A stretch of DNA of 64,000 nucleotides from Nymphaea colorata (taxonomy: Eukaryota > Streptophyta > Magnoliopsida > Nymphaeales > Nymphaeaceae): contig NC_045150.1 in assembly GCF_008831285.2 (NCBI RefSeq), positions 14,119,868 through 14,183,867 of the forward strand, given 5' to 3'. Shown here in pieces: positions 48,355-59,551 of this stretch. A program made the position numbers and the translations under genes. Position 1 is the first letter of the stretch; every line of letters starts with the position of its first letter. A model generated the notes under the pieces. That model saw only the letters and a program-made list of their open reading frames with translations. It was not told the origin of the DNA and did not search any database.

Positions 48355-48777
48355 TTGCACTTGAAGTGGTCAACAGGTTGGATAAAGGCATATAGAACAT
48401 TTTTTTCTCCTCAAATTAGATATTCCAAAAGCTTATGGCAAAGTGTGATGGTCTCTTTCCTCCACTTTGGTCTTTCCTTTTTGGGATCCTGTGAAGATTG
48501 GGTGAGGAAAATTATTACTTATGTTTCTACTGCTTCCTTAGTTGTCACCTTTAAGAAGGGAGGGAACCACTTTTTGTTGCCATGGAGGCCGATGACAAAT
48601 GCACCCTCTCTCTCCACTTTTGTTTACTATTGTTGTGTTGTGGAAGTTTTATCTAAAAACCTCCAATGGCGAGTTTTACAAGGTAGGAAGCCCCTAAATG
48701 ACTTTCTCAATTTACTTCTTACATGGGGTGCTTCTTCTCTGCAAATGACATCCTTTTATTTTTTGGGGCTGTTGTGA
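48355..48777 (+). pseudogene. LINE reverse-transcriptase ORF fragment
   Basis: 140 open codons covering the RT finger/palm region (GSCEDWVRKIITYVSTASLV and onward to VLSKNLQWRVLQGRKPL). The G-L-R-Q-G-D-P-L-S-P motif of the family is replaced by WRPMTNAPSLST, so catalysis is lost. Confidence 0.75.
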
Positions 48778-50145
48778 AAATCCACTTCTTGTTTAAACCA
48801 AGTTTTACCTGATTTCACTTCCAAAGCAGGTTTGACTATAAATTCATTTCATTTTTTTATTCACTTTTATGTTCTTGACAACACAATGGTCATTGCAAAC
48901 CGATTTCATTGACAATTGTCTAAACTTCCCCTTATTTGGGTTCCATTATTTGTTGGTACTCTCACCCCTGACTTATGTGAGAAGCTTTGTAGAAGTGTGG
49001 ACCATCCACTTACTTATATGAGAATCATGTTCTGCAGCAAATGCTGGGTTATTGGGTGAGAGCATTTAGACTTCCACTTATTGTACTGAACTTTGTAGAC
49101 AAGAAATTGTCATTTTATTTGGGGGGATTCTCATCATATTAGGACACGTCACTTACTTAGTTGGAAGTCCGCTTGCTCCGATACAAGATGGTGGTCTTGG
49201 CCTTCTTGACGTCACCAACTCCTTATGTACTCTTTTGGTCAGACACCAATACTTGAATGGGAGCTTGTGAACACTGTAAAGTAATGCTTATTTCTCTTGG
49301 ATATGGAAAAGCTGCCTTTTGGGGATGAGAAGAGGTTTGTTACATAATTTAGCGATGTTTAGGTTACTGTAAAGGTGAAAATTTGGTGTGAGGATTGGGG
49401 TACTCATTATTTCATTGACTTGAGATGAAATGGACTTGAAATAAAAAACAGAAGACCCTAGATACAAGAGCAAGGCCAGCAATTTTTTTAGGAAGGGTAT
49501 TATAGTATTAGCAAAAAATATAAAAGTGCTGAACAATATTTTTCAAAATTTTTACATAGCCCAAATTAAAATTTTTTAAAAATATAAGTATCATATGTTT
49601 TCCAAAATATGAGTGGGGAAGGGTCATGGCTAGAAGTGCATAACTCTATTCAAGAAGTTATCTCATGGTGATTCAAATGGTCTTTCAAATAAATGGGTTA
49701 CAATACGCTATGTTTATGCTTACATGTACTCTTTTGGAACATAAGGAAACAAAGAAATTCTATCATGCATCATGCCAATTTGATTCTGACTGGTCTTGAA
49801 TCGAGAGTCTGCAATGATTTAAAGAATATGATAGCTGGTATAAAGTGGAAACATCAAGAGGTGATCTTTCCTCCTTACTACATGGTTTTGTGGTCGAACT
49901 GTGTGTGGTGAAATGGTGTGCAGAAAATGGCTTTTTGTAGCTTATGTATTTGCAGTCAACAATCGATTGCAATGAGGCTGTAATCCTTTTGTACAGTGAG
50001 GTTGGTTTTATGCCTATCTTCTTTTCGGTTAGTTGTAGTTTCTATCTTTGTATTTGAGGTTTATGCCTCTCTTCTTTTTTGGTTTGTTCTAGCTCAGGTA
50101 TCTTGTATTTTGTTGTCTGTTATATATTGTTAATAAAAATGTTTG
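48400..50145 (+). mobile_element. L1-like LINE remnant (reverse transcriptase to 3' end)
   Basis: Order of motifs: WVRKIITYVSTASLVVTFKK and PLPWRPM-type region (48490-48590) for the RT segment whose intact form has RGLRQGDPLSP; VEVLSKNLQWRVLQGRKPL (48640-48690); LPDFTSKAGLTIN (48810-48845); LPLIWVPLFVGTLTPDLCEK (48930-48990) for the 'YLGVPL' segment; FIWGDSHHIR and HLLSWKSACS (49110-49175); DGGLGLLDVTNSL (49185-49225); and VLFWNIRKQRNSIMHH (49725-49770) from the C-terminal part. The 3' end has TTGTTAATAAAAATG at about 50130. Many stops and frameshifts; the polymerase centre is destroyed. No endonuclease part was seen upstream. Confidence 0.8.
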
Positions 50146-50590
50146 GGATGCCTAAACTCGTAGCAGCGACGTTGCATCGCCAAGTAGGGCGGCACATGCA
50201 TCGAGCCCAAGCGTGTGCCTCTTGAGCTCTACTAGATTATACAACATCAAGCTCGAGCTCGACTCCTTTAACTTGCTTAACTCATTTATGGCCTAACTTG
50301 TTTTTTAAAACTTGTTCATGTCAACTCGTTTAATTCGTGTATGACACCAAAGCAAAACTTGTTACCACGAGTTGAAAAGAAAATTGGCTTTCTTGTAATA
50401 CAAACTGGGGTATGATTGTCCTGTAGTACAAAGATATTCTTTTTAGTGCTGTAAAATGAGCAAACAACTTAAAAATTTCCACTTAATCACAAAGTTGCAC
50501 ACCAATGTGAACAAATTCTATGGTAAAATCATGCAAACATGGGGTTTCTCCCCCCCCACCCCCCTTTTTCTCCCTCTCTCTCTTCACAAG
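50146..50590. other. Spacer with degraded hAT-MITE relative
   Basis: From 50185 a TAGGGCGGCACATGCATCGA string and following AGCTCGAGCTCGACTC sequence resemble the MITE at 55165-55562, but no right end is found. Otherwise featureless. Confidence 0.4.
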
Positions 50591-51200
50591 GAGAAATTGT
50601 CAATGTGACAAATTGAAGAGAACATGTGGTGCCATTTGTGTCGTTCTAAAAGCAGTTCCATTCTCTCCCCAACCTTGCGTAGCGTACGGCCAACGAAAGA
50701 ATGATACCCCATCGGATCAGATTCGATCTGAATGTATGGCATTACCCTATTCTATATATCAAAAGTTCACATATTTAGATTTGAATGTTAATGAAAGAAA
50801 AGTTTGTGTGAATCAAATTTTTGAATTTACAGTCCAGATCCGATCCGATATCTAATTTTCATTTTAACATGATCCAAGTCTGAATCCATCCTTTAATTGT
50901 GAAATTAAATTCTGACCATATTTTGACATGTGAAGGACTGGCCATCTTTCAAATATTTTGTATATTAAATATACAAGGATATTTGTGTGAAATTTAACCT
51001 AAACCCTTATGCAAATTGATTGAACATTTATTAAATTGAATTCAAATCCGGAATTGCAAGTGCAACATTTTATAAAACCAAATACATCCAATCTTTTAAT
51101 CAGATGATAATCCTTTTATTTTCCATTCTAATTTAATCAGATATTAGATACATCGACATCCTTGGCTATGCCCTTAAATAAAGATACTTTGTCCTCATAA
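50590..51200. repeat. Dispersed repeat, copy R1
   Basis: Aligns in the same direction with 52635-53310. Shared landmarks are TTCTAAAAGCAGTTCCATTC, the AACATGATCCAAGTCTGAAT segment, CATATTTTGACATGTGAA and a 3' part with TTTAATCAGAT and CATCGACATCC. The 111-codon frame at 50520-50855 overlaps it; the matching frame in R2 (113 codons, 52480-52821) is different in sequence. Element type unknown. Confidence 0.6.
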
Positions 51201-52634
51201 AAAAAATAATCGAGAAGAGATTCATTGTCCTTAAAATACTCTTAGGGGTTGCTCGACAACATGCATGAACATTATTATGTGAGTGTTCGATGAAGGATAA
51301 CACATAAATTTTAGTACTGTTTCATGAGGCCCTAATCTTTAGAGTGGATTTATTAGACACTCATATAATATCCCTGTAAACAAATGATACCTTGACAATG
51401 CACACTAAATTATTGTAACTTCCAGAAATATTAAGGAAAATTAACTCTTTTGTATGCTTAGATTTTTATCAGCTCTTGTTTAATATAATTGGATGAAATG
51501 TCGGTTAGGCTTGTATCCTTACATTGTCTGATGATTTTCAAAAAAAAACATTCGTGGGTAGTAAACATTTATGGTTCTGGGAACCATCTTATGAGGGTTT
51601 AGTTTATATTTTTTTTAAATACTGCTATTGCAAAAAGCATACTTACATGGAATCAAATCAATCAAACTGGTCAAATCAGTAAAATTGGCTATTTTAACAA
51701 TTCAACTGATGCAACTGTGAATCGGCAAAACACTATAAAATTTACCTTTTTTAAAATGATAATACCAAATACATATATGAACAATTAAATGTGAATTCGC
51801 GACACTTAAGCTGAAAGGTATCAGGGGCCCTTGGGTCTTTTCGAGGAAGTGTGGTTGCTAACCTGTTGCTCAGCCAAAAATTTGACTTAACAGTGTTTCG
51901 GGTTGGATAGGTTAACTTCAGTTTGATTCCAATTAAAGGCATTGATCCAAAGGCATACATGAAAAAAGTTATGAACTTCCAATAAAATCCGGCTAGGGAG
52001 GAGGCCTGGAAGTGTACAAGAAGAATAGAAACAAAAACTTACACACACTTTAGAGGGTGTTTGATAATTTGAACATTGTGTTCTTTGGAACCCAAACTTT
52101 CCTGCTAGAATGAGATGTCAAAAACAGAAGAGAGTTCTTAAAAGAAAACTCCAAAAGAAGAAGTAGTCCAACAATTCTGATTCATAATCGAATTCGGATT
52201 TGGTACAGTTTTGAAACTGGGTCCGATGGGTACCAGATTCCAATGGATCTAAATCCCAGTGACATGCAAAAATAACGTTGGCAGATATGGTCTGTCTCCG
52301 TAGCAGAATGAGTGAGCTGCCTTACGCCATGATGGTGAGGGACCCTAGAGAAGGTAGACAGCATGCTAGGATTTCTTGCTGGTTTCACACAAATTTAAGT
52401 TTTAATTTTGATGTGGAACAACTGATACTAACAAAGAGGCCAGTGACTGAATAAAACTAGCTAAAGAAGCAAGAAATACTTGGGTAGAATATTTGCCTCA
52501 AGTGCCAAATGTCCTCGACTACTGGGCATATTGGAGCTCCTCTTACAAGACCCTCACAACTACTTTTCTTCCTTCATGTCGGACTATTTTTCTGCAGATA
52601 GCATCTCCCTCCCCCTGTATCTCTTCATAAACAC
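51201..52634. other. No supported gene
   Basis: Only short frames without motifs (for example 51751-51960 minus, 52182-52388 minus). No repeat structure stands out. Confidence 0.5.
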
Positions 52635-53062
52635 AAATAAACAATGCCAGAAGTTGAAGAGAAGATGTGGGTGTCTTTTATGTCTTTCTAAAAGCAATTC
52701 CATTCTCTCCCTTACTTTGCGTGAGTGTATAGCCAACAGACAAAAGATACTCTGTTGCATCAAATTCGAACCAAATTTACAGTATTATCATATTCCATTT
52801 ATTATAAGTTCAAATACTTAGATTCAAAATTAAGATTTGAACGCTAATGAAAGAGAAGTTTATGTGAATGCAAATTTTAAATTTACAGTCTGGATCTAAT
52901 CAGATATCTAGCTTTTACTTTAACATGATCGAAGTCGGAATCCAACCTTTAATTATACAATGAAACCCAGACCATATTTTGATATGTGAAAGCAGAATTT
53001 TTTTTGTCGCAAGGGCGAAATATAGTTTCAAAATTTTAAGAGGTGCTGAAATAAAAATTTTC

Positions 53063-53101
<39 letters not shown>

Positions 53102-53310
53102 GAATTTTTTACATTTACATATAAATTTTAAAAGTTTTTAAAATTTTTTACGTGTACATATAAATTCAAATCCAAATCTGATCTAGTGACATTTTTAAAA
53201 TTCAAATACATCCAATTTCTTAATCGGATGTCAACTTTTTTTTCTTTTTTCTTTCCATGTCTAATGCAGTCAGATATTGGATCCATCGACAACCTTAGCT
53301 CTACACTTAA
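52635..53310. repeat. Dispersed repeat, copy R2
   Basis: Partner of 50590-51200. It carries an (AT)n tract at 53066-53098 that R1 lacks. Shorter relatives lie at 43796-44720, 54470-54740 and 55563-55800. Confidence 0.6.
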
Positions 53311-54252
53311 ATAGAGATTATTCATCCTCAAAAAAGAAATACCCTTCTTTACTCTATTCAACTTTTTACTTGCTAAACTTTAAAAAACCCAAAGTTTTTA
53401 ACAATTGCTAACAATGTGACGTTTGGCAAACTTAAGCATGTGGGAAAATGATCAAAATTTCAACTTTTCCATGGATTTGCAGAAATTTCCAAAATTTCTT
53501 TTCCTTTTTTTTCACAAAATATTGTCACAACCAATTTATTGACCAAAGATTTCAAATCTCAAAGACTGATTGAAATGTTCCAATGCAAAAGTTCTTAATT
53601 TTTGTCACCTATATATCAGCCCAGTTGTTTCCAAGTGTGAGACGATAAGAGCAACGATCAAGAACACAAGTTAATCTGAGGAGAAAAGGAATATTCCAAA
53701 CATATTCTGTAAGAGAGACCCCCACAACACAGGAAGCCGTGGTACAGGTTGAGTCTTTCGATTTCGACGATGGAAACTGTATGAATGATGTAGGAAGAAG
53801 CAGAAATGAGTATACAAAAGAATAAGGAATGAAATCATAATCCACGCTGACATTGAAATAGAGCCTCAGGGAATTGATCACATCCTTATGAAGACTACTG
53901 TGACCTCCTGCCATAGCATCAACCCTTTGTACTGCAAAAGGGATGTATCAACAGGCAAGGTGAAAAATAGCGTGAGCATTACCTTGAGGTTTCTTTTAAT
54001 AACAGGTCGGAGGCCTACCCTCCAGCAGATCCATTTCTTGAGAGCATTACCCTCAAGCAAAAAAAGGAATGGGGGGCTTCTGTTTTCACAAAAAGATGGA
54101 ATATCAACCCATGCAATTAAGACAACATGACTGTCTAATTTTCCTTCATTTAACCGGACCTGCAGTCGAAACAACATCACCCAAACCATAGAAGTAAAAA
54201 AAAAAAAAAAAAAACACAAGTTAGCACTCCATATCAAGGTGCTGAATCAGAG
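53311..54252. other. Unassigned; minus-strand frames without recognised domain
   Basis: Minus frames 53878-54237 (119 codons) and 53609-53914 (101 codons) overlap end to end and include segments such as GLRPVIKRNLKVMLTLFFTL and VINSLRLYFNVSVDYDFIPY that look protein-like, so a broken gene or retrocopy is possible. A run of 18 A (+ strand) lies at 54198-54216. No family is recognised. Confidence 0.25.
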
Positions 54253-54406
54253 CAGTGGTGGAGTCAGAAATTTTTGTCTTCAAATTTCAAACCTTTAAAG
54301 AACACTCTAAGTTTAAATGTCAATCTTTAAGGGGCACTCATATGCAAATAAACTAAATTTGATGGGCCGGTGTGCCCACACCAGCTACAAAATTACTCCA
54401 CCACTG
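54253..54406. mobile_element. hAT-type MITE (154 bp)
   Basis: Left end CAGTGGTGGAGTCAGAAATT and right end AATTACTCCACCACTG form terminal inverted repeats of the CAGNGGNGGA type. Flanking octamers AATCAGAG and GATCACAG agree at 6 of 8 positions. The inside has GTGTGCCCACACC, like the hairpins at 44881 and 61313. Non-coding. Confidence 0.65.
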
Positions 54407-55156
54407 GATCACAGCCCAATTGGAAGTCTTCTCTTTAATTTTGTAGTCTATTATAGCTTTCATGGATGAATGCTCCCAAAATCAGATTCAAATTGTGAAA
54501 TCTGATTTTGGATTCAGTTTTGGAGGAGCAAAAAAATCAGATTCAGATCAGATTCATATTGTAGAATCTAATTTCAGATTCAAGTTTGGATATGACTTTT
54601 TTTCATTTGTATCGGAACTCGAATCCAACGGAAAAGAAGGTATGGTCAAGAGTACATTATATATCAAATCAGATCCATTGGCATCCATCCTTGCAGATTT
54701 TCTCACTTTTCTAATATTTTTCATTTTTATTTTTTGTATTCAGGACCAACGATTTTCAAGAAAAACAAGGTCAGTCGTTCTCTTGAGTCCTCCCAACTCC
54801 TCCAAGAGTTTTGGTGATGACTGTTCATGATGTTCTTGATCGATAACTTCTACTTTTGCCGGCGGCCTGGAGCTTGTGGGCATGGAGAAATGGTTGCATA
54901 GTGGCCTTTTGGTTTTGCCATAGAAGTAATATTTAGCAGATTCAAAAGCAGGAGAAGATTACTTGAGATATTCAACCATGCCCAAGAAATGGGGATGGAC
55001 ATCAATGACGCCTGAGATTGGAACGGGATGTGCTTCTGCCCCCAGTGCCTTTCTTTCTTTTTCTGTCTAAAGCAATGTTCTTTGCAAGTGGGGATGTTAA
55101 TGGATTGGATTTAAATTGGGTATACTCTTCACCATATCCGTTTTCTTAGGTATTCA
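54407..55156. other. Dispersed-repeat sequence, no supported gene
   Basis: 54470-54740 is a further member of the CAGATTC-rich repeat family. The 122-codon frame at 54462-54830 runs through it and is therefore not called. Confidence 0.45.
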
Positions 55157-55164
55157 CATACTGG

Positions 55165-55562
55165 TAGGGCTGCACACGAGCCGAATCGAGCTCGAGCTCG
55201 GCTCGACTCATGTTTAGTCATCTTGAGCTTGACACGAGCTTCACAACTTCAGCTCAAGCTCAACTCAAGCGACTGCCTTTGAACTCGAGCTAGACTCGAG
55301 CGACTCGTTTAAACTCGTTTATTCTCGGTAAGCTGCGAGACGCTGCTGCTTTGACAAATTCGCCCTCAAGGTGCCTTCCTTCTTCGCTGCATCCGAGTTT
55401 AATCAAGTCGAGTTCATCTAACTCAAACTCCACTTGTTAACATACTCGATTTTATATTTAAGCTCGAACTTGACTCGTATAAAAAACGAGTCGAGCGGAG
55501 TCGAGTTTACTTGAGCGAGTTCGAGTCAAGCCTGAGTTGGCTCGATTCGTTGCGCAGCCCTA
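55165..55562. mobile_element. hAT MITE with perfect 8-bp target-site duplication
   Basis: The element begins TAGGGCTGCACACGAGCCGA and ends CGATTCGTTGCGCAGCCCTA; the ends are inverted repeats starting TAGGGCTGC. It is flanked on both sides by CATACTGG (55157-55164 and 55563-55570), a perfect octamer duplication, the hallmark of hAT insertions. The 398-bp interior is built of CTCGAGCTCGAGT-type words and has no coding capacity. Degraded relatives are at about 50185 and 60470-60801. Confidence 0.9.
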
Positions 55563-55570
55563 CATACTGG

Positions 55571-56860
55571 TATTCAAATACAGATTTTAATAGAATGAAC
55601 AGATATCATCTCTGAATCTGAATTCAAGATCTGGTTTCACAATCCGAATCCGAATTTGAACTATATCTAGAAGATTTTCAAAAGGTAAGTGCATTGGATA
55701 TTAGTAATTACTTAAAACTAAATCTGGTCTGAATCCAAAACCAGTCAGATGTTATTTCTTAGATCCGAAGACTATCTATTTCTCAATCAGAGATTAATCT
55801 ATTTCCCATACCTGTTTTGTTTTGTTTTTTTTTGGTAATGGTTCAATTGGACATGCGATGAAGTGGAGAGGTGGGGTTATGGCAAAATAATAAGGAATTT
55901 TAGCAAAAAAAAAAAAAGTAATAAGGAAGCCAAATGTCTGTGTTATGGCGAAAAAGATTTTAGAGAGAGAAAGAAAAAGAAACCAAAGTGGAGAGGTGGG
56001 GTTTAAATGTGTATGTTGAACAGAATCAGGCCTCCAATACCTGACTCAGAGTTGGGCAAGCCTAGCCTAGCTCAGCCCAGCAAGTTTTTTTTTTTTTTTT
56101 TTTATCGGGTTGGGGAATCTTCCACCCCAGCACATACCATTGCGAGGCACGTAGTCTCATTTTTTTCTTTCTCTTCCCTTCATCATCTCCCCATGGCCAT
56201 GTAAGAGAGCTCTTGAAGTTTCTTATTTAGAGCCAACAGCCATGAGCAAGTGAAGCCAAGTCTTGTTTATTTGATCAACTCAAATACACATGATATGTTT
56301 CTTTTTTTTTATTTTTATTTTTTACCTTCCATTTAATGTATGCCTTGTTATATCTCTACAAATAGATAATGTGCATGTATGGCCAGTTGATTTTTCTATT
56401 GATAGATGGACGAACGATGAGGATGACAGCTCGTGGTGGGAATTTTTTTTCTTTTATATTGATTTTTGAGGTTGGAGATTGTCCAAATCAAGAAAGCTAC
56501 GATTAGTTTTGACATCCTTCAAATCCTCATTCCCTTGATAAAATACCTATTGGTCGTCCTCTTTGTAGTCTTAAAGGAGTGATCCACCTTTAAAAGAGTG
56601 TCTTCCTAACGGGATTGAAGCACAAGTTCCTCTCTCGCTCACATAAAAATATTGAAGTTGAAAATTTTCAAAATTAACTCCTAAATTTTAGTTTCTATAT
56701 AAAAAAAGAGGGCTTAAAAAATCTTGTTGTTAGATCTTTTTTTCTTCCTTCTTTTCTTTGCTATTTCTCATTTTTTTTCTCTTAGAATCTTTATATCTTC
56801 CTGATTATTCCCTTAAAGTCTATCTTCACAAATTTTTCTTTGTCTATTTCTTTTCTCTCC
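55571..56860. other. No supported gene
   Basis: 55571-55800 is dispersed-repeat sequence. The T run at 56083-56103 and A run at 55904-55916 are homopolymers. Nothing else is recognised. Confidence 0.5.
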
Positions 56861-56879
56861 CTTAAAAATCTTTACATTT

Positions 56880-57260
56880 CTCTCTCTCATTTTTTCTTAA
56901 ATGCTTTTGCTATTCTACTAGTTTTTCTCTCTTTATTTATTTTCTTTCTCTTCAAAATATTTATCTCTCTCCCTCTAGCACTCATTTTTCTCTTAAATTT
57001 CCTTGTTCTTCTACTAGTTTTTTTTCTCTAAAAAATATTTATCTTTTTCTCTCTCTCTCCATCTCATTTTTATCTTAAAATCTCTTGCTCTTCTACTAAT
57101 TTTTAAATTAAAAGTTCTTTCTTTTCTACTAGTTTCTCACTTTATTTCTTTCCACTCACTTATAAATTTTTATTTCTCTCTCTCTTAATTTTCTCTTAAA
57201 ATCTCTTGCTCTTTTACTAGTTTTTCTATATCTATATTTTCTCTCTCTTAAAAATCTGTC
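56880..57260. repeat. CT-rich minisatellite with CTTCTACTAGTTTTTCTCTC core
   Basis: Four imperfect units, each TCATTTTTCTCTTAAAATCT-like, then CTTGCTCTTCTACTAG and a CTCT-rich tail, at about 56890, 56983, 57063 and 57187 (periods 93, 80 and 124 bp). The Leu/Phe/Ser-rich frame at 56840-57031 is a by-product. Confidence 0.7.
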
Positions 57261-58313
57261 CCACTCTCTCTAAGTGTCTTGATAAAAGTTTATGAATACT
57301 TTCCTTTAAAAGATTTTCTTTCCTTCGCTTTATAAAGTTTTAACTTCCTTACCAAATACCACACCACATATAGGTTGAAGATAATGTTTGGGTGAATATG
57401 AAATGCGTGGAGAATGAACACAGCCTGCCTTAAACAAATTTTGGGAAGCAAACAAACCTATCAGAAGGCAATATCAAGCTGGTGAGGGACACATATTGCA
57501 ATGCTCCCACAATACTTCAATATAAAGTAGCATCCTTGAACTTTGAGCTGTGACTGGCAAATAATTTTATGAATGTGGCCATCGACGTGTTCATGGGTTT
57601 GGCTTCATGCATTTTTGTATACTTGAAAAGATTAAAGTTGTTACTTTCTTTCCAAGTTTCACTTTTTCTTGTAGGGGGGGGGGGGGGGCTTCTATTTATT
57701 AACAACATCATTTTGACCTTTTTTATCATTTGAAGTCCATAACAAATGGTCCTTTGTTAAAGGGCCATCACATATAGCATGCTCCAATAACACATGATGC
57801 TCACAGAATAAAATTCTCATCCTCCTTATTCGAGGGCTCTTCTTTTGATAAAATTGAATTCAGTCCAAAACTTACTGGAATTGTGCATTTTTGTTCATTC
57901 TTCTTGTTGTGCATTTTTTTTATAGGTTTGAGAAATTGTGCTGAGGATTTATGCGAACTATGGCTACTGAGGTGTCCTTACTTAGAATAACGCACAAACT
58001 GCAATAATGGACAAAGTTCCAAGCCTCTTTCACGTAACTTGCATTGGAAATGTGTGAGTTGTTCTACAAGATTAGTCACCCAAATGCCTTAGGAATAGAA
58101 CACACAAGCATATTTAAGCATATAAGCATGTCTTTATTAAATCCTATATACAACTGTAATTCAGAAATGCAAGTGAGATCTCTCAATGAAAGCAATCAAA
58201 CTACATTTCCATCTCCAACTATTTAGCCTCTTGGAATCCACGTTCTGACCATTTTAGCCAATGGCTGGTCGCACCCTGGAATTAAACTCATTGTATATAT
58301 GGATATATTTGAA
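57261..58313. other. No supported gene
   Basis: Contains a G run of 15 (57674-57688). 57360-57500 weakly resembles 47940-48120. Small frames only. The 3' untranslated region of the receptor-kinase gene on the minus strand could lie in 58000-58313, which is inference. Confidence 0.4.
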
Positions 58314-58688
58314 TTATCTGTCTATCACTTTTGTCTTCTGTCGTATCCTTCTGAGCCTGATAACCACTTCCTTCATGTCCATTCTCTCATTTGGAGAGAT
58401 CCTTGAACATGACAAGCCTATCTCCATGATCGCCACTAGCAGATCATTCATAGCAGCTGATCTTTCAGTTGGAGTAGTGTTACTTTCATTCAAAAGATGG
58501 CTGTCAATGACATCTGAAATTGCAACAGGAAATGCTTCAGCCACCCATTGCCTCAAACTAAAATCCCCATCAAACTGTTCATCAGTAGGCTTTTTTCCTG
58601 TAAACACCTCAAGGAGGAGAATTCCATAGCTGTAGACGTCAGCTTTGGTTGACACCTTTCCAGCCATCCCAAATTTTAATTCAACCAT
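58314..58688 (-). pseudogene. LRR receptor-like kinase, C-terminal kinase fragment (last exon)
   Basis: The 124-residue frame covers the end of a Ser/Thr kinase domain of the LRR subfamily XII type (EFR/FLS2/Xa21-like). It has GMAGKVSTKADVYSYGILLL with the invariant Asp of subdomain IX (residue 17), then GKKPTDEQF, and MEIGLSCS...NERMDMKEVV with the conserved Arg of subdomain XI (residue 102), ending a few residues later as such kinases do. These genes usually have an intron just before the EYGM codons; here the border reads ELKFGM with no AG acceptor next to it. No earlier kinase, transmembrane or LRR part was found on the minus strand out to the window end. It is a truncated gene or an exon whose partner has been displaced; intact relatives act as immune receptors at the plasma membrane. 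Confidence 0.75.
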
Positions 58689-58917
58689 TCAACAATATTA
58701 AACATGATTAGCGAGCACAAAATAATTAGATAATGCCAACGCGGGACACAATAGCAGTAATTGGTCCTTAATGGACTTAAGATCAATTGAACCTCCAATC
58801 CTGCCTTTCTCATTTTGTATTCTGATACACATCTAAAAAGAATACAATCTTATTTTCAAGAACTGAAGTCCAATATAACTGATGTTCAAGTACCCTTAAA
58901 AGAAATCAAACATGTAT

Positions 58918-58968
<51 letters not shown>

Positions 58969-59281
58969 AGAGCCTGTGAGGTTGGTTGAGATTCATTACC
59001 TTTTAACTCTCCTGTGACTTATCCCCAGGTTCTCCTAAATGTCTCCTAAATTGTGTGAATTACTTAATAGTGTGAATTGTCAGCCAATCTTAAGCCATTC
59101 GGTAGACAGGCACGTGTGACAAGGGATTTTTAATACCGGAAAGGAACAAAAATTACAACTTATGTTAAAGGAAAAGGATCAATTGAAGACTATTGCTCGT
59201 TGAGAACATGTCACCAATGCATATTTGTGTACATGTCTTAATGTGTGAACTATCAAATCGTGATGATTAGATGGATCATGA
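58689..59281. other. No supported gene
   Basis: Upstream side of the kinase fragment on its own strand; no kinase or LRR motif in any frame. (AT)n at 58921-58965. Confidence 0.5.
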
Positions 59282-59283
59282 AT

Positions 59284-59383
59284 GTTTGCACATCAACTAA
59301 TATATTTATTGATATTATATTGCAAATCAGACACACACATCCACACACTTAAGAGTATAATTATCAAACCACATAAGTCAGGG

Positions 59384-59432
<49 letters not shown>

Positions 59433-59550
59433 ATATATTTTCACATCAACTAATATATTTATTGATATTATATTGCAAATTAGACACACACATCCACACA
59501 TAAGAGTATAATTACCAAACCACATAAGTCAGGGCCTATATATATATATA
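59284..59550. repeat. 153-bp tandem duplication around (AT)n tracts
   Basis: ACATCAACTAATATATTTAT starts at 59290 and again at 59443. Each is followed by CAGACACACACATCCACAC or near variant and ends CATAAGTCAGGGCC before an AT tract (59388-59440 and about 59538-59551). Confidence 0.9.
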
Positions 59551-59551
59551 G

